Source: Streptomyces pluripotens (GTDB taxonomy: Bacteria > Actinomycetota > Actinomycetes > Streptomycetales > Streptomycetaceae). Taken from it: DNA of 64,000 bases. Location: the NCBI RefSeq assembly GCF_000802245.2, contig NZ_CP021080.1:124001-188000 (forward strand). The letters are read 5' to 3'. Of the stretch, positions 1 to 9,352 are shown in pieces; the first letter of the stretch is position 1; each line of letters starts with the position of its first letter. Made by a program: the position numbers and the translations under genes. The notes under the pieces were generated by a model. The model saw only the letters and a program-made list of their open reading frames with translations. It had not been told where the DNA came from and did no database searches.

Positions 1-1
1 T

Positions 2-544
2 GTCGCCATCAACCTGATCGTCGATCCCGCCTGGGACACCGAACGCTTCCGGATCATCCGGGAGTTCGCCCTGGCCGTCCCGGAGATCGTGCACCTCACG
101 GTGATGACCCCCTATCCCGGCACCGAGATCTGGCACACCGAGTCCCGCCGGCTGACCACCCGGGACTACCGTCTGTTCGACATCCAGCACGCCGTCGTTC
201 CGACCACGCTGCCGCTCGACGAGTTCTACCGGGAGCTGGTACGCACCCAGGCCGTCATCAACCGCAAGCATCTGGGCTGGCGCACCGCCCTGGGCGCCGC
301 GCAGGTGCTAGGGCGGAACCTGCTGCACGGCCAGACGAACTTCGCCCGCATGCTGGGGAAGTTCAACCGGGTGTACAACCCGCACCGACAGCTCGCCGAC
401 CACGGACGCCCCGTGCGCTACGAGCTGCCCCTACCGCAGCACCTGGACGTCGGCGACCGGCACCAGCTCTACGTCCACTCCAGGCCCACGGCCCGCCCCG
501 CCTCCTCCCCCGATGCTCCGAGAGATGCGGACCCGACCCCGTGA
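2..544 (+). CDS. Radical SAM protein, C-terminal part (HpnR-like hopanoid C-3 methylase)
   Basis: Only the last 180 codons lie in the window; the frame is open from base 2. The piece carries VMTPYPGTEIW followed by a basic LTTRDYRLFDIQHAV stretch, which I recognise from the C-terminal half of cobalamin-binding radical SAM methylases, closest in memory to HpnR, the hopanoid C-3 methylase. The CxxxCxxC cluster motif and B12 domain would lie upstream, outside the window, so the assignment rests on the tail alone. The last 30 residues are Pro/Ala/Asp-rich and probably disordered. Radical SAM enzyme is fairly safe; HpnR itself is an inference from remembered family sequence. Confidence 0.6.
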   Translation, partial: VAINLIVDPAWDTERFRIIREFALAVPEIVHLTVMTPYPGTEIWHTESRRLTTRDYRLFDIQHAVVPTTLPLDEFYRELVRTQAVINRKHLGWRTALGAAQVLGRNLLHGQTNFARMLGKFNRVYNPHRQLADHGRPVRYELPLPQHLDVGDRHQLYVHSRPTARPASSPDAPRDADPTP

Positions 545-605
545 CCCGAGAACGCACGGGCATCCGGCGGCCCGTCCTGCGGCGGCGCGATGACGGCGGG
601 GCCGC

Positions 606-1166
606 ATGAGTACCGGACAGGGACCGCGAAGCCCGGGCACAGGACCGCGCGCCACCGCCCGGGTGCGGCTGGTGCCCAGCCTGCGTCTGTTCGTACTGTC
701 CAGCCTGCTGCTCGCCGGGGTCGGGGCGATCGGCCACATCATCGGCTGGGTGGCGCTGACGACGACGCTGGGCCCGACCACGTACCTGCTGTTGGCCCAC
801 CCGGACTCGGTGAGTGCGCGGTTGCGCAGCGCCGTGACCGGCCATGTGCTGGCGGTCGGCATCGGCCTGGCGTGCCTGGCCGCATTCGGGCTGTGGAACC
901 ACCCGTCCATCGTCGAGCCGCACCAGGACACTCCCCGCCAGATCGGCGCCCAGGCTCTCGCGGCAGGGCTCACCCTCTTCCTGCTCCACATGTGCGGTGC
1001 CCACCATCCCCCGGCTGCTGCCACGGCACTGCTGATCACCTCCGGCATCTCCCGGCCAGGCCCACCGCTGTACGGGATGCTGGCCGGTCTCGCCCTGGTG
1101 CTGGCGATCGCCCCGCTCCTCGCGTCCTCGACGTCAAGCGCCCAGGGCGGCACCGGCGGCCCCTGA
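606..1166 (+). CDS. HPP family integral membrane protein
   Basis: A 186-residue membrane protein with about four hydrophobic segments (roughly residues 25-50, 52-64, 79-97 and 115-131, with another at 155-173). The signature GAHHPPAAATALL at 131-143 is the HPP motif that names the family; some plant and cyanobacterial HPP proteins transport nitrite, but the bacterial ones are mostly uncharacterised. The first 20 residues are polar and disordered. It starts 61 bases after the HpnR-like stop, so it may be co-transcribed. No substrate can be deduced from the sequence. Confidence 0.75.
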   Translation: MSTGQGPRSPGTGPRATARVRLVPSLRLFVLSSLLLAGVGAIGHIIGWVALTTTLGPTTYLLLAHPDSVSARLRSAVTGHVLAVGIGLACLAAFGLWNHPSIVEPHQDTPRQIGAQALAAGLTLFLLHMCGAHHPPAAATALLITSGISRPGPPLYGMLAGLALVLAIAPLLASSTSSAQGGTGGP

Positions 1167-1272
1167 CACCCACTCCCTGTGGGCCTCTCTGCCCCTCCGG
1201 GACCTTCCCGTTCCTGCCCGGGCGGGCTTCTCCCGCCGCTCCCTCGAGCGATGCCGGGCGAGGAGATCCACC

Positions 1273-1512
1273 ATGGTGTCCATGACCGTCGTCCGCATCG
1301 TCCGGGGAACTGCCCTCGCCCGGGGAACCGTCCTCGCCGTGTCCGCCGGCGCCGTACGGCGTCGTTGCCCGCTCACGGGCACGGCAACGGACGCCCTGAT
1401 GCGCGTGCGCCGTGCCCGCGATGTGCTGCGGGGCCACGCCGCGGCCCCGGGCGCCGTCACTCTCCCTCCCTCGGCCGGGTACGGTCGACGCACTGTCGCC
1501 CGGGGCGGATGA
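1273..1512 (+). CDS. Possible small hypothetical protein
   Basis: A 79-codon frame fills the otherwise gene-free stretch 1167-1518. In its favour, GAGGAGAT sits 6-7 bases before the ATG and the frame ends just upstream of the next gene. The product is Arg/Ala/Val-rich (about 15 Arg) with one weakly hydrophobic stretch near residues 10-28, and matches nothing I know. Arg-rich frames arise by chance in GC-rich DNA, so it may be no gene at all and just leader sequence for the transporter that follows. Confidence 0.25.
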   Translation: MVSMTVVRIVRGTALARGTVLAVSAGAVRRRCPLTGTATDALMRVRRARDVLRGHAAAPGAVTLPPSAGYGRRTVARGG

Positions 1513-1518
1513 GCGGTC

Positions 1519-2439
1519 GTGGGAGCACTCCCGATCCTGCTCGCCCTGCTCGCGGCGTTCTCCAACGCCTCGGCCTCGGTGCTGCAGCGGCGGGCCGCAG
1601 CGGACGAACCGGACAGTGGACGAGGTGCTCGGCACGCCGTGCGCTGGCTGGTGAACGTCCTACAGAGGCCGCACTGGTTGGCCGGCGCCGCACTGTTGGG
1701 CCTGTCCACCGTGCTGCAGGCCTCGGCGCTCGCGGTGGGCAGTCTGTCGGTCGTGCAACCGCTGCTGACCAGCGAACTGCTGTTCACCCTGGTGGTGGGC
1801 AGCGTCGTCTTCCACCGCCGTCCCGACCGTCGTACCTGGCTCGCGTTCACGGCCCTGGGCACCGGGCTGGCACTCTTCCTGGCCGCGGCCTCGCCGTCCT
1901 CCGGCCGGGCCACCGCCCCGCCGGGTGCCTGGCTCCTCGCCGGCACCGTGGTGATGGCCGTGGTGGTGGCACTGGTACTGGCCGCGCGCCTGACCGAGGG
2001 CGGGCCTCGGGCCGCGCTGCTCGGCCTGTCGTCCGCGATGTCGTTCGCGCTCACTGCCGCGCTGCTCAAGGACGTCGTGGGGAGGTTCGGGCAAGGTCTG
2101 GGAGGGGTGCTCGCGCACTGGTCGCCGTATGCCACCGCCGTCGTCGGTCTGATCAGTTTCGTGCTGTTGCAGGGCGCGTTCCGCGCCGGATCGTTGACGG
2201 CGTCCCAGCCCGCGCTCACCCTCGGCGACGCCATCACCAGTGTCGCGCTGGGGTGGGCGCTGTTCGAGGAACATGTCGGGCTCGGCGTGCGTGTCGTCCC
2301 CGAAGTCATCGGCATCCTCCTACTCGGTGCCGGCAGCCTCGGACTGGCGGGTGCGCCCTCCGTCAGCGGCGCCTGGGACTCGGCGCCCCGACGGGAAGCC
2401 GAGGACGACGGGCACCGGCAACCGCGGCGACGGGGCTGA
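1519..2439 (+). CDS. DMT superfamily (EamA-like) membrane transporter
   Basis: A 306-residue protein with nine to ten hydrophobic segments and the internal duplication expected of drug/metabolite transporters: residues 1-140 and about 145-280 each run as alternating helices with the Gln-Pro turn (VVQPLL near 76, ASQPALTLGD near 234) that marks EamA repeats. The last 30 residues are a charged cytoplasmic tail. It starts with GTG. A related protein lies convergently at 2624-3487, suggesting an old local duplication. Substrate is not predictable. Confidence 0.75.
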   Translation: MGALPILLALLAAFSNASASVLQRRAAADEPDSGRGARHAVRWLVNVLQRPHWLAGAALLGLSTVLQASALAVGSLSVVQPLLTSELLFTLVVGSVVFHRRPDRRTWLAFTALGTGLALFLAAASPSSGRATAPPGAWLLAGTVVMAVVVALVLAARLTEGGPRAALLGLSSAMSFALTAALLKDVVGRFGQGLGGVLAHWSPYATAVVGLISFVLLQGAFRAGSLTASQPALTLGDAITSVALGWALFEEHVGLGVRVVPEVIGILLLGAGSLGLAGAPSVSGAWDSAPRREAEDDGHRQPRRRG

Positions 2440-2623
2440 CCGGGCGGGGTGGCCGCTGAGCCGACGAGTGCGGTGGGGATGGTAGTGCGGTGAGAGGGGA
2501 CACCACCGACCGGGCGGTTCTGGACGTCCGAACGTGCCGGGGAGCTCGCTCCGGGTCGGCGCGGACCTCCCGCTCGGGTGTCCCGGACGCGCGTCGCGCA
2601 CCGGGACGGCGATGAACCTGCCG

Positions 2624-3487
2624 CTACTCCTCTTCCCTGGTCGCCTGGCCCGGCATCGCCGGATGGCGGGCCAGTACGAACACGCCCACAACGATGCCGG
2701 CCAGGCCCGCGACCTCCCAGGCGATCGCGAACGCGTCGGTGCGCAACTGGTCGCCGAGGAATCCGATGCCGCAGGCGATGCCCGCCAGCGGTTCGGCAGC
2801 CGTCAAGCCCGGCAGTGACATGCGCAGCGGTCCGGCCTCGAACGCGCTCTGCACCAGCATCAAGCCGGTCACGGCCAGCCCGACCACAGCGTACGGCTCC
2901 CACCGGGCCAGCAGTGCGAGGATCCCGTCGCTGCCGATGACATTGGTGGAAACCCGGGTCAGGGCGTCCTGCAGACCGTAGAGCAGGCCAGCTGCCATGG
3001 CGAGCAGCGGTGGCTCCTCGAACAGCGGCAGGTGCCGAGCGAAGCCGATCAGTACCAGGGCCAGGCCAACGACCAGGCCGATGACCAGCCACTGCCGGCC
3101 GGTCCCGGCGTCTGCCGCACCTGCGGTGGGTTGGCCGGCCAGCGTGAAGGCGGCCACGCCTCCGCCGAGCAGCACCACGCCGGCCCAGCCGGAGGGGCCA
3201 AGTCTCTGACCACTCAGCTTGCGCGCCAGCGCGAAGGCGAACAGCAGGTTGGTGACCAGCAGCGGCTCCACCTGCGACAGGTCGCCCTTGGCCAGCGAGA
3301 CGGCACTCAGCAGCTGCCCGGCCACCATGCACCCGATCCCCCCGAGCCAGAGGCCGCTGTGTGCGAGGTCCCAGAGCAGGCGGAAGTGCAGCACTTCGCT
3401 GGCGGGCGCGCGCTCGGCGGCATGCTGCTGGAGCACGAATCCGATGCCGAGCATGCACGCGGCGGCGAGGCCGAAGACATAGACCAT
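2624..3487 (-). CDS. DMT superfamily (EamA-like) membrane transporter
   Basis: A 287-residue polytopic membrane protein built like its convergent neighbour at 1519-2439: short N-terminal helix with an LQQHAAE motif (compare LQRRAAA in the neighbour), then SQVEPLLVTNLLFAF and later SLPGLTAAEPLAGIA at the two equivalent repeat positions. It is a paralogue of that gene, not a copy, since identity is confined to these motifs. ATG start. It ends in a short acidic tail. Probable small-molecule exporter or a Mg/NIPA-like member; substrate unknown. Confidence 0.75.
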   Translation of the reverse strand: MVYVFGLAAACMLGIGFVLQQHAAERAPASEVLHFRLLWDLAHSGLWLGGIGCMVAGQLLSAVSLAKGDLSQVEPLLVTNLLFAFALARKLSGQRLGPSGWAGVVLLGGGVAAFTLAGQPTAGAADAGTGRQWLVIGLVVGLALVLIGFARHLPLFEEPPLLAMAAGLLYGLQDALTRVSTNVIGSDGILALLARWEPYAVVGLAVTGLMLVQSAFEAGPLRMSLPGLTAAEPLAGIACGIGFLGDQLRTDAFAIAWEVAGLAGIVVGVFVLARHPAMPGQATREEE

Positions 3488-3700
3488 GTGTGCTACCCGT
3501 CACGCCCCGTCCGTAGGCCCTGACTGTATGCAGGTCAACCGAAATACCCGCACTGAGGAGCCTTAGTCAAGAATTGCCCCTTTTGGGGGATTATGAGTCC
3601 AGGTAATTACTCGGTCCGGGGCAACGGGCGGCCTGAGGCGGAGCGAGGAAGCGAACCGCGGCGGACCGGGGAAGCCGGGCCAGCCGGAGGGACGGGGCTG

Positions 3701-5086
3701 ATGCGAATACCGCGAGTCGGACCGCCGGGCGTGGGTGTACGCCGGGCCGGCGTCGCCGTGCTGTACCTGCTCGGCCTCTCGGGCCTGGCCCTCACTGCGA
3801 TATGGCTGGCCGTACGCCTCACTCCGCTACAGACGGTGTCTGCGGCGGGCCAGACGGTCGAGGTGGGCGCCACATCACCGGATTGGCGTTTGTCGGGGCC
3901 CGGCGAGCTCGACCTGTTCGGTCAGTCCCTGCCGACCGTGGCCGTCTTCACCGGACCGATCCGGCCCCGCCTGCAATTGACGCACATCACCGAGAACCGC
4001 CAGATGGCGCAGTTGCTTCAGCCCGGTGATCACCAACAGCTCAGCGTGGTGGGGCACCGGCTGGCGACCGGCTGGGTGCACTACGGCGCAGGGGAGACAG
4101 CGGTCGCCGTCGGTGTGGTGGTGCTCGCCCTGCTGGCTTGGACGGGGCTTCGCCGCATGCCGCTGCGCCGCGCCCTGACGGTCCTCGCCTGCGGTGTGGC
4201 GCTGGTGACCGCCGTCAACGCGATCGGCTTCTACCTGCTGGCATCGCAGACTCCCGGCGCGCTGCGGCACGTGCGGTCGCTGGCGGACCTCGTGGGCCGA
4301 AGTCCGACGGCAGCAGTACCGAAGGCCCACGGCCCGGCCCTGACCAACGTAGAAGCGGTGGTTCTGGGAGACTCCACCGCCGCCGGCACGGGCAACCGCC
4401 CCCTCCCGAACCCCGCCGCCCTCGACTCGGCCTGCCACCGCAGCGAGGACGCCTACGCCCGGGTGCTGGCGCGCACCAACCACTGGAACGTGCTCAACCT
4501 CGCCTGCTCCGGGGCGACCGTCCGCGACGGCATCCTCGGGCTACAGATCCGGGGCGGCACAGTGGTGCCGCCCCAGCTGGCCGAGGCGCAGCGGGCGACC
4601 CGTGCCTCAGCCGTGATCGTCAGCGTCGGCGCCAACGATGTGGGCTGGGCGGACCTCGTCCGGCTCTGCGCGAAGGCCCGCTCCTGCGACGACAAGGCAT
4701 CCACCGCGTTCTTCCAGCGGCGGCTCAGCCGTTTCGCCCTCGACTACAGCGATCTCCTCAAGCGCCTGACCGCACTGCCACAACATCCGAAGGTCCTGGT
4801 CAACGAGTATTACGATCCCTTCGGCCGAAACCTGGTCTGTCTGCGCGGGGAAGGTCTCACCTCCGACAAGGTCCGGGTGCTGCGCGACCGGCTGTCGGCG
4901 CTCAACGACGTGCTGCGGCAGGGAGCCACAGCCCCGGGCGTGAAGTCGGTTCGGCCCGACTTCAGCGGGCACGGGCTGTGCAGCGACCAACCGTACGTAC
5001 AGGGGCCGACAGGCCAAGCACCGCTGCATCCCACGGCTGGAGGAGAACTGGCCATCGCCGTCGCCGACCAGTACGCGCTGTCCTGA
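3701..5086 (+). CDS. Membrane-anchored SGNH/GDSL hydrolase
   Basis: The 461-residue product has one N-terminal helix (about 13-38), an extracytoplasmic stretch, a second pair of helices (about 132-150 and 155-185), then an SGNH esterase domain. Block I is VLGDSTAAGTGN with the nucleophile Ser225, block III is VSVGANDVGW with Asn312, and block V is HPTAGG with catalytic His443. I prefer the ATG at 3701 because GGAGGG lies 9 bases upstream; an in-frame ATG at 3593 would add 36 polar residues without a clear ribosome site. The layout suggests an esterase or acetylhydrolase acting on the cell surface; substrate unknown. Confidence 0.75.
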   Translation: MRIPRVGPPGVGVRRAGVAVLYLLGLSGLALTAIWLAVRLTPLQTVSAAGQTVEVGATSPDWRLSGPGELDLFGQSLPTVAVFTGPIRPRLQLTHITENRQMAQLLQPGDHQQLSVVGHRLATGWVHYGAGETAVAVGVVVLALLAWTGLRRMPLRRALTVLACGVALVTAVNAIGFYLLASQTPGALRHVRSLADLVGRSPTAAVPKAHGPALTNVEAVVLGDSTAAGTGNRPLPNPAALDSACHRSEDAYARVLARTNHWNVLNLACSGATVRDGILGLQIRGGTVVPPQLAEAQRATRASAVIVSVGANDVGWADLVRLCAKARSCDDKASTAFFQRRLSRFALDYSDLLKRLTALPQHPKVLVNEYYDPFGRNLVCLRGEGLTSDKVRVLRDRLSALNDVLRQGATAPGVKSVRPDFSGHGLCSDQPYVQGPTGQAPLHPTAGGELAIAVADQYALS

Positions 5087-5289
5087 CGGTCCGCACGGCC
5101 GGGAGCGGGGCGGTGACACCACCGCCGACGGACGGCCAAGGGGACGCACGGGGATGCCGCACCGGGTTCGCTGGCGGCGGCGGCACGCCGACCGCGTCCG
5201 GCGCGGACCCGGCAGTCGCCACCGCAGACGCCTTCACCGCAGACGCCTTCACCGCGGCGGCCGGCACCCCGGCGGAGTTGGACTTCACC

Positions 5290-5580
5290 GCCCCCCTGTC
5301 CGGTCGCAAGGGTCGCCCTGGAGGTGGCTGGTAGCAACGAGGCTCTCTGACAAGCGAGTTCGGATGACTTCGAGAGCTGGATCGACCGTCTCGCCACCTC
5401 TTACGCCTGGGGCAGTGTCCCCGGGCCCACCGCCCGGGAGACGGCGAGTTCGGTCATCGCGTTGCTGGAGGGCGCCTTCATGTTGGGCCGCGCAGCACGC
5501 AGCAATACTCCGGTCCTGACGGCGGGCAAGGCGGCAGCCGCGACTGTCGAGCGGCTCAGGTCGAGTGAGACGACCCGGGC
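5290..5580 (+). pseudogene. Remnant of a TetR-family regulator (C-terminal domain only)
   Basis: The frame beginning near 5297 reads CPVARVALEVAGSNEAL, a TGA at 5348-5350, then QASSDDFESWIDRLATSYAW and SSVIALLEGAFMLGRAARS. This is the familiar end of a TetR ligand-binding domain (GCPVA..., ...LLEGAFLLARAARS...). The DNA-binding half is absent; upstream there is only a 15-bp tandem repeat (5221-5250). A CGA-to-TGA change would explain the stop, which fits the expected Arg in the family. The frame runs on open, by chance, into the deacetylase gene, so an automatic call may fuse the two. Confidence 0.6.
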
Positions 5581-5710
5581 TTGCGGGGTGTCGGTCGCTG
5601 AAGTGCCGTGGAATTGTCCGTTATTGGTAACAGAAGGATCCCGCGGCCGTCACTGCCCGTCCTGCCGGGTACAAGAGAACCCGATCGAAACAGCAAAGGG
5701 CGGGGCGGAC

Positions 5711-6499
5711 ATGGCGCAGCATGTTAGCGGACGAGGATGGTACGGCCGGATGGTTGCTGCGGCGGTCGGGGTCACGGCGCTGGCCACCGCCACTACGATA
5801 TGGACCGCGCAGGCTGGTCAGACCGGCGGCAAACCGGACGCGCCGCGGGCCGCGGCCCGGTCTGCGGCACCCAAGGCCGCGCCCCAAGCCCCGCCCCTGT
5901 CAGCCGCCATAGCCCACGCCTCCGACCGGGGCGCGCACGCGGTGAACATCACCATCGACGACGGCCCGAGCCCGGTCTGGACGCCGCAGGTACTCCAAGT
6001 GCTCCACGACAACGGGGTGAAGGCGACGTTCTGCATGATCGGCCCTCAGGCCCAGGCCCACCCGGATCTGGTTCGGCAAGTGGTCGCGGCCGGGCATCGG
6101 CTGTGCGATCACACAGTGTCGCACGACGTCACGATGGACAAGAAGTCCGAGGCCTACCAGTCACAGCAGATCCTGGACGCGAAGCGGCAGATCACCGAGG
6201 CGTCCGGCGGTGTGCGGCCGATGTACTACCGGGCCCCCGGTGGCGCGTTCACTCCCTACAGCAGGCACCTCGCGGCCTCGCACGGGATGCGTCCGCTGGG
6301 CTGGAACGTCGATTCCAAGGACTTCGAACGGCCGGGGACCGGCGCCATCATCGCCACCGTCAAGAAGGAACTGCCCAACGGGCCCACGCTCCTCTTCCAT
6401 GACGCGGGCGGCGACCGCTCCCAGACCGTGGCCGCGCTGCGCACCCTGCTGCCCTGGCTGAAGCAGCGGGGGTACTCCTTCGGCTTTCCGGTTCGCTGA
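5711..6499 (+). CDS. Secreted polysaccharide deacetylase (NodB domain, CE4)
   Basis: A 262-residue protein: membrane/signal segment at about 13-33, an Ala/Pro linker to 66, then a NodB fold. All the metal-dependent deacetylase motifs are seen: TIDDGP (81-86, Ile where Phe is usual), the zinc ligands His134 and His138 in HTVSH, RAPGGAF (174-180) and LLFHD (227-231) with the catalytic His. The enzyme should remove N-acetyl groups from peptidoglycan, chitin or a similar glycan outside the membrane. Start: the frame is open far upstream because of the TetR remnant; the ATG at 5711 is chosen since it opens directly on a signal-type segment. The ribosome site is weak. Confidence 0.85.
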   Translation: MAQHVSGRGWYGRMVAAAVGVTALATATTIWTAQAGQTGGKPDAPRAAARSAAPKAAPQAPPLSAAIAHASDRGAHAVNITIDDGPSPVWTPQVLQVLHDNGVKATFCMIGPQAQAHPDLVRQVVAAGHRLCDHTVSHDVTMDKKSEAYQSQQILDAKRQITEASGGVRPMYYRAPGGAFTPYSRHLAASHGMRPLGWNVDSKDFERPGTGAIIATVKKELPNGPTLLFHDAGGDRSQTVAALRTLLPWLKQRGYSFGFPVR

Positions 6500-6747
6500 A
6501 GTGGGCAAGCCGCGCCAGGAGATGCGGCCGCCCCGGTGGCAGAACCAGCGGGGAGAAGCCGTCGACCTGGTCGGAGGTGACCACCGCGGACGGAGGGAGT
6601 CTCGGTGAACCCCGGAAGAACTCTTGGTCATCGATTTCTTGGGACGCGTGTTCGGTCCCCTGGCGTTGCCTACCATGAGGCTGTCCCGTTCCGGCGTCTT
6701 CGCCGAGCACGTGGACAGCTGCGTACGTCGTCCCGGAAAGGCTCGCC

Positions 6748-7956
6748 ATGCCGTTGCCCCGCCTCGGCACGCGGTCCGTTCGTGTCGGGACGGCCCCAGC
6801 CGTCTTCGTCGTTCTCGCCGTGGTCCTCGCGGTCACGCTGCCGGCCGCTTCGTCTGGCGGGCCGGGACACCACCGGGCCGCCGACACGAAACCGGCGCGC
6901 AACGTCGTCGAGGTATCGCCGAGCCACTGCGGGCGCGGCTGGACCCGGCCGGAACCCGGACTGCAGACCTTCGACCTGCACAATTCCTCCGACGGCGCTG
7001 CCGAGGTCTACCTCGAAGACCCGGACAGCCAGTCGGTGTACGGCGAGGTGGAGGGGATCGGCCCTGGCACCACCCGGCGGCTGACCGTGCGGTTGGGCAG
7101 GGGCACGTACGCCTTCAAGTGCGTACCGGATGACGCCGATGCCGTCACCGGCCCCCGTGTGCGGATCGCCTCGGGGCGGCGGGGCCCGGGTGCCGCCCCG
7201 GTCACCGAGCACGACCTGATCCCGCCCGCACTCGCCTACCAGAAGTGGGTGGGCCATGGACTCGCCGAGGTCGTCCGGCTGACGGAACGGCTGCAGCAGG
7301 CGGTCGACCGCGGAGACCTCTCCGCCGCCCGCTCGGCCTGGCTCCCGGCGCATCTGCAGTACGAGCGGCTGGGGGCGGCGTACGACGCCTTCGGCGACGT
7401 CGATGCACAGATCAACGGCACCGACGCGGGGCTGCCCGGTGGGGTGCACGACAAGGCCTTCACCGGTTTCCACCGAGTCGAGTACGGGCTGTGGCACGGC
7501 GAGTCGGCCGCCAGTCTGCGCCGCCCGGCGGCGGCGCTCGTCAAGGCGGTGAGCACACTGCGGGACAGCTGGTCGCAGACCCGTATGGACCCGGCCCAGC
7601 TGGGCCTGCGTGCACACGAGATCCTGGAGAACACGCTGCAGTTCGAGCTGACCGGCCGCACCGACTACGGAAGTGGCAGCAATCTCGCCACCGCCCGCGC
7701 CAATCTCGACGGCACCCGTGAGGTCCTTTCCCGGCTCCGCCCGCTCCTCACCACCCGGTACGCCGGCCTTGCGGACCTCGATCATGCCGTGGACCGGGCC
7801 CAAAACTGGCTCGACGGCTTCCGGCACGGCGGCCACTGGACCCGGCTCGACCGATTGACCCGTGCCCAGCGGGAGCAGACCGACTCGGTCCTGGGCAACC
7901 TCGTGGAACGACTGGCCTCGGTGGCCACCCTGTGCGACCCCCGGAGGACCGCGTGA
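6748..7956 (+). CDS. efeO: EfeO-like iron-binding lipoprotein/secreted protein (cupredoxin + M75)
   Basis: 402 residues: uncleaved or cleaved signal helix at 15-33, a cupredoxin-like domain (about 50-145, with Cys61 and Cys125 but no complete type 1 copper set visible), then the M75 imelysin/EfeO domain with the HxxE metal motif at His242-Glu245 in [11 protein letters not shown]. EfeO is the periplasmic or surface partner of the EfeUOB ferrous iron system and is thought to deliver iron to the EfeU permease. The stop overlaps the efeB start by a GTGA junction, so the two are coupled. No efeU is present in the window, which is unusual (see findings). Confidence 0.85.
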   Translation: MPLPRLGTRSVRVGTAPAVFVVLAVVLAVTLPAASSGGPGHHRAADTKPARNVVEVSPSHCGRGWTRPEPGLQTFDLHNSSDGAAEVYLEDPDSQSVYGEVEGIGPGTTRRLTVRLGRGTYAFKCVPDDADAVTGPRVRIASGRRGPGAAPVTEHDLIPPALAYQKWVGHGLAEVVRLTERLQQAVDRGDLSAARSAWLPAHLQYERLGAAYDAFGDVDAQINGTDAGLPGGVHDKAFTGFHRVEYGLWHGESAASLRRPAAALVKAVSTLRDSWSQTRMDPAQLGLRAHEILENTLQFELTGRTDYGSGSNLATARANLDGTREVLSRLRPLLTTRYAGLADLDHAVDRAQNWLDGFRHGGHWTRLDRLTRAQREQTDSVLGNLVERLASVATLCDPRRTA

Positions 7957-9176
7957 ACACCGCCGGACGACCCGAGGGACTGGCCCGCCGCGGCTTCCTG
8001 CGCGGCGCCGCCCTGACCGGAGCCGGACTCGCCACGGGTGCCGCAGCCCCGGGCACCCCGGCGGGCCCGGCGAACGCCGTCGCCGCCTTCCACGGCGTCC
8101 ACCAGGCCTCGGCGATCGCGGCACCACGGCGGACCTGCGTGCTCGCCGCCCTCGACGTGACCGCCGCCAGCCGCTCGGAACTCGCCGAGTTGCTGCGCAC
8201 CCTCACCGACCGCGCCCGTTTCCTGACCTCGGGGGGGACGCCGTCCCCGGTCGGTATCACCGGCCCACCCGCCGACTCGGGCGTCCTCGGCGGCCAACTG
8301 CCCTCCGGGCAGCTGGCCGTGACTGTCGGCGTCGGGGCTTCGCTGTTCGACGACCGGTTCGGGCTGTCCGCACACCGGCCCCGGCGGTTGACCGCCATGC
8401 CCGCCTTCCCCGACGACGACCTGAAGCCCGACTGGTGCCACGGCGATCTCAGCCTCCAACTACACGCCGACGAACCAGACATCACCCTGCACGCGCTGCG
8501 CGACATCACCCGGCACACCCGGGGCGGCCTGCAAGTGCGCTGGCGAATGGACGGTTTCAGCAGCCCGCCCCGACCGTCGGGCACCCCGCGCAACCTGCTG
8601 GGTTTCAAGGACGGCATCGCCAACCCGGACACCTCCAGCACCCATGAGATGGACCACCTGGTGTGGGTGGGCCGTGGACTGGGCGAGCCGGACTGGGCGG
8701 TCGGCGGCAGCTATCAGGTCGTCCGGCTGATCCGCATGTTGGTGGAGTTCTGGGACCGGGTCTCGTTGAGCGAACAGGAGCGGATGTTCGGCCGTGCACG
8801 CTCCTCCGGCGCGCCGCTGGACGGTGACCACGAACACGACACGCCCAAGTACGCCGATGATCCCAAGGGCGACGTCATTCCGCTGGACGCGCACATCCGG
8901 CTCGCCAACCCGCGCACGCCCGTCACTGCCGGCCAGCGCATCCTGCGCCGCGCCTACAACTACGACCGAGGCATGGACAGCAACGGCAACCTCGACATGG
9001 GCCTGCTCTTCTGCTGCTACCAGCAAGATCTGGCACGGCAGTTCGAAACGGTGCAGCACCGGCTTGCCGGCGAACCGCTGACGGACTACATCAGCCCCTA
9101 CGGTGGCGGCTACTTCTTCGCGCTGCCCGGTGTGCGGGACACCGCGGACTGGTTCGGACGCGCCCTGCTCACCTGA
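7953..9176 (+). CDS. efeB: EfeB deferrochelatase/DyP-type heme peroxidase
   Basis: 407 residues. The GTG at 7953 overlaps the efeO stop and has GGAGG five bases upstream, so it is preferred over an in-frame ATG seven codons earlier. Arg12-Arg13 in [11 protein letters not shown] gives a twin-arginine export signal, as expected for a heme protein folded before export. The DyP family motif GFKDG lies at 217-221 and the C-terminal DyP block ([29 protein letters not shown]) is complete. EfeB oxidises ferrous to ferric iron or releases iron from heme, feeding EfeO. Confidence 0.9.
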   Translation: MNTAGRPEGLARRGFLRGAALTGAGLATGAAAPGTPAGPANAVAAFHGVHQASAIAAPRRTCVLAALDVTAASRSELAELLRTLTDRARFLTSGGTPSPVGITGPPADSGVLGGQLPSGQLAVTVGVGASLFDDRFGLSAHRPRRLTAMPAFPDDDLKPDWCHGDLSLQLHADEPDITLHALRDITRHTRGGLQVRWRMDGFSSPPRPSGTPRNLLGFKDGIANPDTSSTHEMDHLVWVGRGLGEPDWAVGGSYQVVRLIRMLVEFWDRVSLSEQERMFGRARSSGAPLDGDHEHDTPKYADDPKGDVIPLDAHIRLANPRTPVTAGQRILRRAYNYDRGMDSNGNLDMGLLFCCYQQDLARQFETVQHRLAGEPLTDYISPYGGGYFFALPGVRDTADWFGRALLT

Positions 9177-9209
9177 CCCGTCCGTCACAACCCGGCGGAC
9201 GCACGGGTC
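9175..9209 (+). terminator. Candidate terminator after efeB
   Basis: GACCCGT at 9175-9181 pairs with ACGGGTC at 9203-9209, with a few further pairs inside. The left arm overlaps the efeB stop codon. The stem is short and no T-run follows, as is common in this genus. Confidence 0.35.
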
Positions 9210-9352
9210 AACACACCGTCAAGTTTTCCCCCAGGATCCCTGACCCGGAGTTCACGCGTCCGCCACCATGGCTCCGCCGCAGCGCCCGGCAACGGGCACA
9301 GCATCCGTGCTCGTACCACGCACAGACGTTCCCGCCCGGAGGGTGAACCACC

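Noticed and set aside
1134..3503. A 789-codon minus-strand frame
   Set aside because: It crosses two well-supported transporter genes in the wrong frame and is Arg/Pro-rich.
5221..5250. 15-bp repeats as the start of a protein-coding repeat domain
   Set aside because: Only two copies, in a frame with stops close by.
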